The translations under genes were made by a program, and so were the position numbers. Shown here in pieces: positions 38,373-47,770 of a stretch of 64,000 bases of DNA. The stretch is from Euglena gracilis (lineage: Eukaryota; Euglenida; Euglenophyceae; Euglenales), in assembly GCA_039621445.1 (NCBI GenBank), contig CP154957.1:33621979-33685978 (forward strand), read 5' to 3'. The notes beneath the pieces are model-generated. The model was not told where the DNA came from, ran no database searches, and saw only the letters and a list, made by a program, of their open reading frames with translations. Within the stretch, counting starts at the first letter, position 1. Every line of letters begins with the position of its first letter.

Positions 38373-39664
38373 TTACTGCGCCTTTGTTGCCGGAGTTGGC
38401 GATGATGAGGCCTCCTCCGACACCTTGGCGAAGCTGAACCGCCGTGGCCCCGCCCCCCCCTTCTCCCATGGTCGCTTGGTGGGGGGCCCCCCCCCTGATG
38501 GGGATGGTGGTCTCTTTCCGTGTTTCTGGGTGGGTGGTTGGGGCTGCTTGGTTGGGGGTCCCTTTTCTGGCTGGGATGTCTTTCTTTTTCTGCTGATTTT
38601 TTGGGTGGGAGGGTTGGGCTCACCATCTTCTTGTGCTTCGCCCTCTTGGTCCCTTCCTCCCCCTTCCTCTGTCGTGGGAGTCCGAGACCATTCGGGCTCC
38701 GCACTGCGAGATGGTGAGGTACTGTGCACCCCCCTTTGGGCCATAATATTTTGAATTTTTGACACGACACCGAGCCTCAAATAATGAGCTTGGAAGGCCC
38801 CAAAATTTTTCCACTGACCCAGCTGCTGGACTTCTTCCACTTGCAAACCAGCATTTTTCCACCATAAAACCCCAGCCCCTCTGGTGCTGTGGGGTTTCCA
38901 GTGGGTGGTGTCCACCCCCCCCTCTTGCAGAATTTCTTTGGTTAGGGAATTCACCCTTTCTGATGTCAAAGGTCTTTTACCATCCAAAGACCACAACAAA
39001 TTATTTTTGTGCCCCACCATGTGGGCTGTCCTTTCCACATATTCTTTCAATAAATGCCATGGGCTGATGAGGGGGGTGTGGCAAATTCAAAATCTCTTCC
39101 CATTTTGGGAATTGCCACCCTTTCCTTTGCAATAAAATGAAAATTTTTTCTCCCACGAAACTGATTTTTCGCTGTGTCCTGGCTAAATCAACCCCCCTGT
39201 GGAGGGCCAAAAGCCTCCAACAGATGATGAGTCTGTTTCTGAGCTCTTTCACAGATAGGTCTGAGAGGGGTGTGGAATTCCTCATGATGTTTTCTAGGAA
39301 ATCAGTGGGGTCCCAAAAGTGGGCATACTTGCAGACATTGGCATTCCACTTCCTTTTCAATGGAGCCAGAAGGGGTGAAAATCTCAAAGACCCAAACCCT
39401 GGGAGTAATAAGGCTGCTGCATATGCATTTCGTGCAGTATTGATGCTATGAACAGCAAGATCAAGGATGGCTTCAGCCATCTTGGGGACTGTGCACTGCT
39501 GCAGAGGCACCCCTTTGTGCAATAATTGACCCACCAATGCCCTGAAGGCTGAGTCATATCTTTTGACATTTCCCAGATTTTTTATGTAAGTATCGATACT
39601 GGACATCGAAACTTCCTGGGATTGTAATATTTGCCTGACACAATCAAGCAGGCCAAATTCCACC
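38373..39664 (-). pseudogene. tyrosine recombinase of DIRS element 1, frameshifted
   Basis: The minus-strand recombinase starts near the C-run at 39664 in a frame different from the upstream polyprotein. It runs through DCVRQILQSQEVSMSSID and the first catalytic arginine block (LHRGVDLARTQ) to about 39080. There two bases are missing relative to element 2 (TTGCCACACC against TTGCCGCACACC), and the frame ends a little later. The rest (HSTRGAGVLW with the H..R pair; AHYLRLG with the tyrosine) is open in another frame from 39050 to a stop at 38373. Without suppression of the frameshift the enzyme is inactive, so this copy could move only with recombinase from another copy. Confidence 0.88.
38619..38718 (-). 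repeat. internal complementary region of DIRS element 1
   Basis: One hundred bases are complementary to the two terminal extensions of the element: 67 bases match the 3' extension and 33 the 5' extension, with no gap between. The segment also lies inside the 3' end of the recombinase reading frame. Confidence 0.93.
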
Positions 39665-42578
39665 TTGGGGGGGGCATCTCCTCCCCCCAGCAGTTGGTGA
39701 ACAGACCCCACTGGGGGGGTACTAGCAAAACCTTGCTGCCTGGCTGCCTGATTGACATTAATTGGCGCCACCATGATGTCGAAGCCCAGTGGGGTACAAT
39801 CAACAGACAAATTAGGTCTGGGTTTAACATTAATCTCTGAATCCATTGGGGAATGATGCTCCAGGGAGGGTTGGCATAAACTGGGGGGAGACCCCTTAAA
39901 TCTGCCTTCAGAGCATCCACCAACAAAGCCCCTTGGTGGGGGTATCGACAAATGAACTTGGGGAATTTTTTGTTGCTGGGGGTGCAAAACATGTCCACCT
40001 CTGGGGTGATCTGGGTTTTGAAAAACTTCAGAATCAGGTGAAAAATGGTCAGGTTCAGGGTATAATCCCCTGGATCTTTTTGCTCCCTGGTCAGGGAGTC
40101 TGCCAATTGTTCTTTTGTGGGAACCCAAACCACCTGCAGGTTGATTTGCCTTTCTTGGCAATGGTACAGAAGGGGTTTTAGGATGAAATTTAAATATGGC
40201 TTTTTGCCTCCCCATTTTGTCAAATAACTGACTGCCACCTGGCTGTCCACATGAAGAGCAATGGTTTGTTTTGGTTTTGCCAAAGCCTTTACAGTTTCCA
40301 CTGCAGACATCAATTCTTTTTGATTGATGTGAAGGACATGCAGGTCCCTCCAGAAATCTTGGACTTTTCGACCAGACTTTTTGTCCAGCCCCCCCCATTG
40401 CCAGGTGCTGCTGTCTGAGAACAGTTCCTGAGAGGCCTGGGATTGAAAGGCTCTGCCCACACCTGGCTGCAAAAACGTTTTTAACTCCACAATTTGATCT
40501 TTGACCCCCTGGGGAATGGTCAGGGTGTGGTCCCAACCCCACTTTGTGTGCAAATCCACCATTTTGCAAAGTTGATCTGTCAGAATTCTGAGAAAAGGCA
40601 TTGAAACTAAATAGCTTCTGACTTGCCCTACAATAGAGCTGAGTTTTCTGCAGCTCATCTTTTGTGCTGTCAGCACCTTTCCTAATTCCTTTCTTAGGGA
40701 TTTTAATTTTTCCTGTGGAATTTCCAGCTGGCCTTTTTTCAAATTGATCCACTGGCCCAAATGCTTTATTTCTTGTGTTGGTTCCAGACATGATTTGGGG
40801 AGGTTTATTCTGAAACCTGCCAGTAAAAGATCTTTTTTCATTTCTGCCAAATGCTGGGCTGCTGTCTTTTTGCTGGGGGCTAACAGCAAAATGTCGTCTA
40901 GGTAGATGAAAACTACCTTTCCTTCCTTCCTCCATTTCCTTTCCCAGACTCTCATGAGAGTCATAAACTTTTGTGGCAGGCTGCTTAACCCAAAGCATGC
41001 AGCTTGAAATTGCCACGTTTCCCCCCCCACTTGCATGCAGACATGCTTTTCCAGGCTGCTGTGCAGCTTTAAATGGAAATAAGCATCTTTCAGATCTATT
41101 TTTCCACAGAACCAACCCTTTCTGAGATATGGAAAAATGTTTCCCATGTGTTCCAGTCTGAACTTCTGGGGGGTGAAGTGGAGATTTAACTGTCGACAAT
41201 CTGAGATTAATCTTTCTTTTGTCTTTTCCCCCTCTTTTTTGGAAAGGATGAAATAAGGGACAAAATGTTTTGCCTCCTCTGGGGGGATTTGCCTGGTTGC
41301 CCCTGCACATTCGTATTCCCTCAGAATTTTTTGGGCAGTCATTATTTCTTGGGGTGTCTTGAAGGGAACTTTTAATGACATCTGAGGGGGGAGGGGGAGA
41401 TCTGCCATAACCCCTTCCCTTATCAGGTTTAATACCTCTCTGCTGGCTCCTGCCTTGACCCAATGGGGGATACTGGCCTGCAGGGCCTTGTAGGGGGGTA
41501 CCCCTGGGTGTAATGTATCTGGGGATTCCACAGGCCCCATCACTGGGGTCCTTCCCCTGGGCTGCCCCATCACTGGGGGCCCCTCTGGGTGCCCCATCAC
41601 TGGGGCTGCAGCTGGCCCTGCCATAGGGCTTTTCAAAGACAGGCTTTCCCCCTGTTTTGGAATGATGGGGGAAGGTCTGTGGTGGGGTGGTACATATAAT
41701 GCTGGGCTGATTATCTTCTGGGGGGGGCCTGCCTGAGCCAATCTTGGGCCTCCCCCCCAAGGGCTGATGTGGTCTTGATGGTTTTGGCCACCACTTGCCT
41801 TCAGGGCCCTTGGGCCTCCAGAGGCACTCAGGCCTGCTTGGCCCCCATTGGCCTTTTCTCCAGGACTTCTCTGTCCATTTGCCTCCATCTGGTTGCCAGT
41901 GGCACACAGGCCTGCTTGGCCTCCATTGGCCTTCATTCCAGGACTTTCTCTTCTCTGTCCTTCTGGGTTCCCAGTATAGGCCACCATGGCCTGTATTTGG
42001 CATTGGCTTGCTGCTCCTGGGAGTTTTGTGTCTGAAATTGCTGGGGGAAAAGTTGGACATACCTTTTCCCAATGGGATCTCTCCAGGCTGGGGTACTGGC
42101 TGCCATAGCCTTGCCCCTGGGCCCACTGCCCTCTTGAATAATGGCTGCCATAGCCTTGATTCTGGGCCCCAGGCCCTGTTGAATGATGGCTGCCATAGCC
42201 TTGATTTTGATTTGAATCCTTTGGATTTCTGATCTCTCCCCTGAGAGGCTGCCATAGCCTTTGCTTCTTCCCCTGGAAGGGGAGGAACTGAGAAAAAGGG
42301 GTGGAGTCTGTTGGACCTGTGATGGTAGTCTCCCTGTGTCTCTTCCTGACCACAGTTGTCCATGGTCCATGGCCATCATTTTGAGTGGGGGAGTCTGAAA
42401 TCTTTGATTTGCTGGGGGGTGGGGGGGTTGCGATGGCCACGGACTGACGTGCTGCTGCCGCCTCATCTCCTTCTGCAGCTGCTGCTGTGACTTCACCTTC
42501 CCCAGCTTCAGTTGACTTCTTGGAAGTTCTTTGCAGTTCTTCTTGAAATTCAGAGTTTCTTTGAAATTCATTCTTCAT
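39582..42578 (-). CDS. Gag-reverse transcriptase-RNase H-methyltransferase polyprotein of DIRS element 1 (998 aa)
   Basis: This is the only uninterrupted copy of this polyprotein in the window. Residues 1-300 are a low-complexity Gag-like region: a conserved DGHGPW block near 68-73, then GYGSH/GYGSQ and ANGGQ repeats. Reverse transcriptase follows at about 430-620, with IDLKDAYFHL (494-503) and the catalytic YLDD (559-562). RNase H is at about 715-830, with candidate acidic residues in FSDSSTW (720-726), NQKEL (752-756), HVDSQ (776-780) and QLADSL (824-829). A Dam-like adenine methyltransferase domain follows at about 860-965, with NPPW (903-906) and a later VPHW.STSWW. The ATG at 42578 was chosen because the same MKNEFQ start occurs in element 2. 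The end (VSILT) lies past an 8-base C-run that puts the reading in a frame used by neither relative, so the natural end may differ. Confidence 0.92.
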   Translation of the reverse strand: MKNEFQRNSEFQEELQRTSKKSTEAGEGEVTAAAAEGDEAAAARQSVAIATPPPPSKSKISDSPTQNDGHGPWTTVVRKRHRETTITGPTDSTPFSQFLPFQGKKQRLWQPLRGEIRNPKDSNQNQGYGSHHSTGPGAQNQGYGSHYSRGQWAQGQGYGSQYPSLERSHWEKVCPTFPPAISDTKLPGAASQCQIQAMVAYTGNPEGQRRESPGMKANGGQAGLCATGNQMEANGQRSPGEKANGGQAGLSASGGPRALKASGGQNHQDHISPWGGGPRLAQAGPPQKIISPALYVPPHHRPSPIIPKQGESLSLKSPMAGPAAAPVMGHPEGPPVMGQPRGRTPVMGPVESPDTLHPGVPPYKALQASIPHWVKAGASREVLNLIREGVMADLPLPPQMSLKVPFKTPQEIMTAQKILREYECAGATRQIPPEEAKHFVPYFILSKKEGEKTKERLISDCRQLNLHFTPQKFRLEHMGNIFPYLRKGWFCGKIDLKDAYFHLKLHSSLEKHVCMQVGGETWQFQAACFGLSSLPQKFMTLMRVWERKWRKEGKVVFIYLDDILLLAPSKKTAAQHLAEMKKDLLLAGFRINLPKSCLEPTQEIKHLGQWINLKKGQLEIPQEKLKSLRKELGKVLTAQKMSCRKLSSIVGQVRSYLVSMPFLRILTDQLCKMVDLHTKWGWDHTLTIPQGVKDQIVELKTFLQPGVGRAFQSQASQELFSDSSTWQWGGLDKKSGRKVQDFWRDLHVLHINQKELMSAVETVKALAKPKQTIALHVDSQVAVSYLTKWGGKKPYLNFILKPLLYHCQERQINLQVVWVPTKEQLADSLTREQKDPGDYTLNLTIFHLILKFFKTQITPEVDMFCTPSNKKFPKFICRYPHQGALLVDALKADLRGLPPVYANPPWSIIPQWIQRLMLNPDLICLLIVPHWASTSWWRQLMSIRQPGSKVLLVPPQWGLFTNCWGEEMPPPRWNLACLIVSGKYYNPRKFRCPVSILT

Positions 42579-43226
42579 GGAAGTCCTTTGTTGATATCTG
42601 TGTTTCTGTTCTTTGAATTTCTTGTTCCAGTTGAACTCGAGGCGTTGAATTCTTCCTTCAGGAAGTTGAAGTTCCGAAGAAAATTCGGTCCACCAGTTGG
42701 TAAAAGTATTGGTTCTCGGGAAGGTAGTACTCCTCGAAAAGCAATTTCACTTGAACTCGTAGCAGTAAAACTCTTTCTCCTTGAGGTCGAAGGGCAGAAT
42801 TAGGATCAGCCAACTCCGGCAACAAAAAGCAGTAAGAAGCACCCCCCGCGCACGCACAACCACACCCGAACAGAACAGCCGGCAAGGAAAGCAGGACCTC
42901 ACCATCTCGCAGTGCGGAGCCCGAATGGTCCTGTTCTGGTGTGTTTGTGCGTGCGCGGGGGGTGCTTCTTACTGCTTTTTGTTGCCGGAGTTGGCTGATT
43001 CCTATTTCTGCCCTTCGACCTCAAGGAGAAAGAGTTTTACTACTACGAGTTCAAGTGGAATTGTTTTTCGGGGAGTTCTGCCTTCCACGAGAACCAATAC
43101 TCTTACCAACTGGTGGACCGAATTTTTTGTGGAACTTCAACTTCCTGAAGGAAGAATTCAACTGGAACTGGAAGAAATTCAAGAAAAAGAACAAGAAACA
43201 CAACAGATATCGACAACTGGATTTCC

Positions 43227-46113
43227 ATGAAGAATGAATTTCAAAGAAACTCTGAATCTCAAGAAGAACTGCAAAGAACTTTCAAGAAGTCAGCTGAAGC
43301 TGGGGAAGGTGGAGTCACAGCAGCAGCTGCAGAAGCAGGAGGGGCGGCAGCAACTAGCCAGTCCGTGGCCATCGCAACCCCCCCACCCCCCAAGGCTTCT
43401 GATATTTTCAAATCCCCCTCTCAACATGAGAATGGCCATGGACCATGGACAACTGTGGTCAGGAAGAGAAGACAGAAGGGGAATACCATCACAGGTCCAA
43501 CAGACTCCCCCCCCTTTTATATGTCCACCCCCTTCCAGGGGACAAGACAAGGGCTATGGCAGCCTTTCAACAAATCCAAAGGATTCAAATTATCATGGCT
43601 ATGGCAGCCATCAACAAAAAGGACCTGGGGTCCAAATTCAAGGCTATGGAAGCCATTATTCAAGAGGGCAGTGGGCCCAGGGGCCAGGCTATGGCAGCCA
43701 GTACCCCAACCTGGAAAGAGCCCATTGGGGAAAGGTGTGTCCAACTTTCCCCCCAGCAATTTCAGACACAAACCCCCCAGGAGCGGCAAGCCATTGCCAA
43801 GAACAGGCCATGGTGGCCTTTATGGGAAATCAAGAGGGACAGAAAAGAGACAGTCCCAGAGAAAAGGCCAATGGAGGCCAAGCAAGCCTGAGAGCCAAGG
43901 GAGGCCAGAAGGCAAATGGTGGCCAAGCAGGCCTGAGTGCCAGGGGAGGCCAGAAGGCAAATGGTGGCCAAGGCAATCACCACATCAGCCCTTGGGGGGG
44001 AGGCCCAAGATTGGCTCAGACAGGCCCCCCCCAGAAGATAATCAGCCCAGCCTTGTATATACCCCCTCATTTCAGGCACAGACCTTCCCCCATCATTCAC
44101 AAACAGGGGGAAAGCCTGTCTTTGGAAAGCCCTATGGCAGGGCCAGCTACAGCCCCAGTGATGGGACAACCAGGGGTGACCCCAGTGATGGGGCAGCCAA
44201 GGGGAAGGACCCCAGTGATGGGGCCTGTGGAGTCCCCAGACACATTACACCCAGGGGTACCCCCTTACAAAGCCCTGCAGGCCAGCATCCCCCATTGGGT
44301 CAAGGCAGGAGCCAGCAGAGAGGTATTAAACCTGATAAGGGAGGGAGTCATGGCAGATCTTCCCCTCCCCCCTCAAATGTCCTTAAAAGTTCCCTTCAAA
44401 ACTCCCCAAGAAGTAATGACTGCCCAGAAAATTCTGAGAGAATACGAATGTGCAGGGTCAACCAGGCAAATCCCCCCAGGGGAGGCAAAACATTTGGTCC
44501 CTTACTTCATCATTTCCAAAAAAGAAGGGGAAAAGACAAAGGAAAGACTGATTTCAGACTGTCGACAGTTAAATCTCCATTTCACCCCCCAGAAGTTCAG
44601 ACTGGAACACATGGGAAATATCTTCCCATATCTGAGAAAAGGTTGGTTCTGTGGGAAAATAGATCTGAAGGATGCATATTTCCACTTAAAACTGCACAGC
44701 AGTCTAGAAAAGCATGTTTGCATGCAGGTGGGGGGAGAAACTTGGCAGTTTCAAGCTGCATGCTTCGGCATCAGCAGCCTGCCTCAGAAATTTATGACTC
44801 TCATGAGAGTCTGGGAAAGGAAATGGAGAAAAGAGGGAAAGGTAGTTTTCATCTACCTGGACGACATTTTGCTGTTAGCCCCCAGCAAAAAGACAGCAGC
44901 CCAGCATTTGGCAGAAAAAAAACAGGACCTTTTACTGGCAGGTTTCATATTAAACCTCCCCAAGTCCTGTCTGGAACCCACACAGGAAATAAAACATTTG
45001 GGCCAGTGGGTCAACTTGAAAAAAGGCCAGCTGGAAATTCCTCAGGAAAAACTAAAATCCTTAAGAAAGGAGCTGGGCAAAGTGCTCACAGCACACAAAA
45101 TGAGCTGCAGAAAACTCAGTTCCATTGTAGGTCAAGTCAGAAGCTACCTAGTCTCAATGCCATTTCTCAGAATTCTGACAGATCAACTTTGCAAAATGGT
45201 GGACCTGCACACAAAGTGGGGTTGGGACCACACCCTAACCATTCCCCAGGGGGTCAAGGAGCAAATTGTGGAACTAAAGGCATTTTTGCAGCCAGGGGTT
45301 GGCAGGGCCTTTCAATCCCAGGCCACTCAGAATCTCTTTTCAGACAGCAGCACCTGGCAATGGGGGGGGCTGGACAAGGCTTCAGGCCAAAAGGTGCAGG
45401 ATTTTTGGAGGGACCTACATGTCCTTCATATCAATCAAAAAGAATTACAGGCTGCAGTGGAAACAGTAAAAGCACTAGCCAAACCAAAGCAAACGATTGT
45501 GCTTCATGTGGACAGCCAAGTGGCTGTAAGTTATTTAACAAAGTGGGGAGGCAAAAAGCCCTACCTAAATTCCATCCTAAAACCCCTGCTGTATCATTGC
45601 CAAGAAAAGCAGATCAATTTGCAGGTGGTTTGGGTTCCCACAAAGGAACAATTGGCAGACTCCTTGACCAGGGAGCAAAAGGACCCAGGGGATTATACCC
45701 TCAACCTAAACATCTTTCACCAAATTCTTCAGTTTTTCAAAAAGAACATAATCCCAGAGGTGGACATGTTTTGCACACCCAGCAACAAAAAATTCCCCAA
45801 ATTCATTTGTCGATACCCCCATCAAGGGGCTTTGTTGGTGGATGCCTTGAAGGCAGATTTAAGGGGTCTCCCCCCAGTTTATGCCAACCCTCCCTGGAGC
45901 ATCATCCCCCAGTGGGTTCAGAGATTAATGGTAAACCCAGTCCTAATTTGTCTGTTGATCGTACCCCACTGGGCTTCGACATCATGGTGGCGCCAATTAA
46001 TGTCAATCAGGCAGCCAGGCAGCAAGGTTTTGCTAGTACCCCCCCAGTGGGGTCTGTTCACCAACTGCTGGGGGGAGGAGATGCCCCCCCAAGGTGGAAT
46101 TTGGCCTGCTTGA
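43227..46113 (+). CDS. Gag and RT-RNase H-methyltransferase of DIRS element 2 (gag frame split)
   Basis: The ATG at 43227 (MKNEFQRNSE) opens the same Gag start as element 1, with the GHGPW block. At about 43560 eleven bases present in element 1 are absent, so the GYGS-repeat part and all downstream domains lie in the +1 frame, which is open from 43234 to 46113. Reverse transcriptase (IDLKDAYFHL, YLDDILLL), RNase H (FSDSSTW, NQKEL, HVDSQ, QLADSL) and the NPPW methyltransferase are intact. The frame stops shortly after a 7-base C-run. Either this copy lost Gag-Pol fusion or a +1 shift is used; element 4 of the other family shows the same +1 offset between its gag start and GYGS region. Confidence 0.88.
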
Positions 46114-47770
46114 TTGTGTCAGGCAAATATTACAATCCCAGGAAGTTTCGATGTCCAGTATCGATACTTACATAAAAAATCTGGGAAATGTCAAAAGATA
46201 TGATTCAGCATTCAAGGCTTTGATGGGCCAATTGTTGCACAAAGGGGTGCCCCTGCAGGACTGCACAGTCCACAGGATGGCTGAGGCCATCCTTGATCTG
46301 GCTGCCCACAACCTCAACACTGCACGAAATGCATATGCAGCAGTTTTATTACTCCCAGGGTTTGGGTCATTGAGGTTTTCCCCTCTTTTGTCTCCATTGA
46401 AAAGGAAATGGAATTCCAATGTCTGCAAGTATGCACATTTTTGGGACCCCTCTGATTTGCTAGACAGCATCATCAGAAATTCAAAACCCCTCTCAGAAAT
46501 GTCTGTGAAAGAGCTCAGAAACAGACTCATCATTTGTTGGAGGCTGTTGGCCCTCCACAGGGGGGTTGATTTAGCCAGGACACAGCGAAAAATCAGTTTC
46601 GTGGGGGAAAATTTTTTCATTTTGTTACAAAGGAAAGGGTGGCAATTCCCAAGATGGGAGGAGATTTTGAATTTGCCGCACACCCCCCTCATCAGCCCCT
46701 GGCATTTGTTGAAAGAGTATGTGGAAAGGACAGCCCACATGGTTGGGAACAAAAATAATTTGTTATGGTCTTTGGATGGTAAAAGACCTTTGACATCAGA
46801 AAGGGTGAATTCCCTGACCAAAGAAATTCTGCAGGAGGGGGGGGTGGACACCACCCACTGGAAACCCCACAGCACCAGAGGGGCTGGGGTTTTATGGTGG
46901 AAAAATGCTGGTTTGCAAGTGGAAGAAGTCCAGCAGCTGGGTCAGTGGAAAAATTTTGGGGCCTTCCAAGCTCATTATTTGAGGCTGGGTGTCGTTTCAA
47001 AAATTCAAACAATTATGGCCCAAAGGGGGGTGCACAGTACCTCACCATCTCGCAGTGCGGAGCCCGAATGGTCTCGGACTCCCACGACAGAGGAAGGGGG
47101 AGGAAGGGACCAAGAGGGCGAAGCACAAGAAGATGGTGAGCCCAACCCTCCCACCCAAAAAATCAGCAGAAAAAGAAAGACATCCCAACCAGAAAAGGGA
47201 CCCCCAACCAAGCAACCCCAGCCACCCACCCAGAAACACAGAAAGAGACCACCATCCCCATCAGGGGGGGGGGCCCACCAAGCGACCATGGGAGAGGGGG
47301 GGGGGGGCGGAGCCACGGCGGTTCAGCTTCGCCAAGGTGTCGGACGCGGCCTCATCATCGCCAACTCCGGCAACCAAGGCGCAGTAAGAAGCACCCCCCG
47401 CGCACGCACAAACACACCAGAACAGAACAGCCGGCAAGGAAAGCAGGACCTCACCATCTTCTTGTGCTTCGCCCTCTTGGTCCCTTCCTCCCCCTTCCTC
47501 TGTCGTGGGAGTCCGATTATCCCTTTATGGGTAAGAGCGAAGCTTACCCCTGGCGAAACCCCCCCCCCTCGACCCCACCTTGGTTTGACCCCCAACTCCC
47601 CGCCAGGCCCGAGTTATTCACGCGCGAAGGGGTCCAAACTGGGTAGGATCGGCCGCCCCCTTTTTACACCTTTTACACTTTTTACACCTCGGGCTCCGCA
47701 CTTTGCCCTTGTGCGGCCAGGCCTTGCTCGCCGGCGGTGTTGTTTGGATGGTGTGTTTGCGCTGGGTTAG
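46094..47770 (+). CDS. tyrosine recombinase of DIRS element 2, intact
   Basis: Counting from the GTG at 46094 the frame has all tyrosine-recombinase landmarks: R156 in LHRGVDLARTQ, H259 and R262 in HSTRGAGVLW, a GQW block near 285 and Y295 in AHYLRLG. There is no ATG at the start. The first in-frame ATG is 46151, and the frame overlaps the end of the methyltransferase in the +1 phase across CCCCCCC (46084-46090). After Y295 the frame passes through the ICR (SPSRSAEPEWSRTPTTEEG), a Lys/Pro-rich tail and the right terminal repeat, and leaves the element at 47516. The enzyme would catalyse integration of the circular cDNA. In relatives the product ends near PATKAQ, so the true end here is probably altered by G-run length. 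Confidence 0.9.
   Translation: MEFGLLDCVRQILQSQEVSMSSIDTYIKNLGNVKRYDSAFKALMGQLLHKGVPLQDCTVHRMAEAILDLAAHNLNTARNAYAAVLLLPGFGSLRFSPLLSPLKRKWNSNVCKYAHFWDPSDLLDSIIRNSKPLSEMSVKELRNRLIICWRLLALHRGVDLARTQRKISFVGENFFILLQRKGWQFPRWEEILNLPHTPLISPWHLLKEYVERTAHMVGNKNNLLWSLDGKRPLTSERVNSLTKEILQEGGVDTTHWKPHSTRGAGVLWWKNAGLQVEEVQQLGQWKNFGAFQAHYLRLGVVSKIQTIMAQRGVHSTSPSRSAEPEWSRTPTTEEGGGRDQEGEAQEDGEPNPPTQKISRKRKTSQPEKGPPTKQPQPPTQKHRKRPPSPSGGGAHQATMGEGGGGGATAVQLRQGVGRGLIIANSGNQGAVRSTPRARTNTPEQNSRQGKQDLTIFLCFALLVPSSPFLCRGSPIIPLWVRAKLTPGETPPPRPHLGLTPNSPPGPSYSRAKGSKLGRIGRPLFTPFTLFTPRAPHFALVRPGLARRRCCLDGVFALG
47041..47140 (+). repeat. internal complementary region of DIRS element 2
   Basis: Bases 47041-47073 are the exact complement of the 33-base left extension and 47074-47140 of the 67-base right extension. 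The join GAATGGTC/TCGGACTCC defines the two element ends to the base. Confidence 0.95.
47517..47683. other. spacer between DIRS element 2 and the 777-bp element
   Basis: Only a small hairpin (GGGTAAG-AGCGAAG-CTTACCC, about 47529-47549) and a TTTTACACC triplet repeat (about 47661-47688) are seen. Confidence 0.5.

Larger units (their letters stand above)
38244..42930 (-). mobile_element. DIRS element 1 (family A), full length, nested in element 2
   Basis: This is a 4,687-bp tyrosine-recombinase retrotransposon read on the minus strand. Its 5' end has a 33-base extension (42898-42930) and an inverted terminal repeat (42806-42897). Its 3' end has the inverted repeat copy (38311-38402) and a 67-base extension (38244-38310). 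The 100-base ICR at 38619-38718 is the complement of the two extensions joined end to end. This is the layout of Dictyostelium DIRS-1. The fused Gag-RT-RNase H-methyltransferase frame is intact; the recombinase is frameshifted. Both flanks are element 2 sequence with no target-site duplication. Confidence 0.93.
42931..47516 (+). mobile_element. DIRS element 2 (family A), main body
   Basis: With the fragment at 38187-38243 this makes a 4,643-bp element interrupted only by element 1. The left inverted repeat resumes at 42931. The right inverted repeat is at 47358-47449 and the 67-base right extension at 47450-47516. The ICR is at 47041-47140. Flanking bases are GAGCGC on the left and TTATCC on the right, with no duplication. 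Reverse transcriptase, RNase H, methyltransferase and recombinase are all open; the gag region has an 11-base difference from element 1 that splits its frame. Confidence 0.93.

Noticed and set aside
38187-47516. Inverted duplication of one element to explain the head-to-head pair
   Set aside because: The two copies differ in many substitutions and indels, and the left fragment at 38187-38243 is explained only by nesting.
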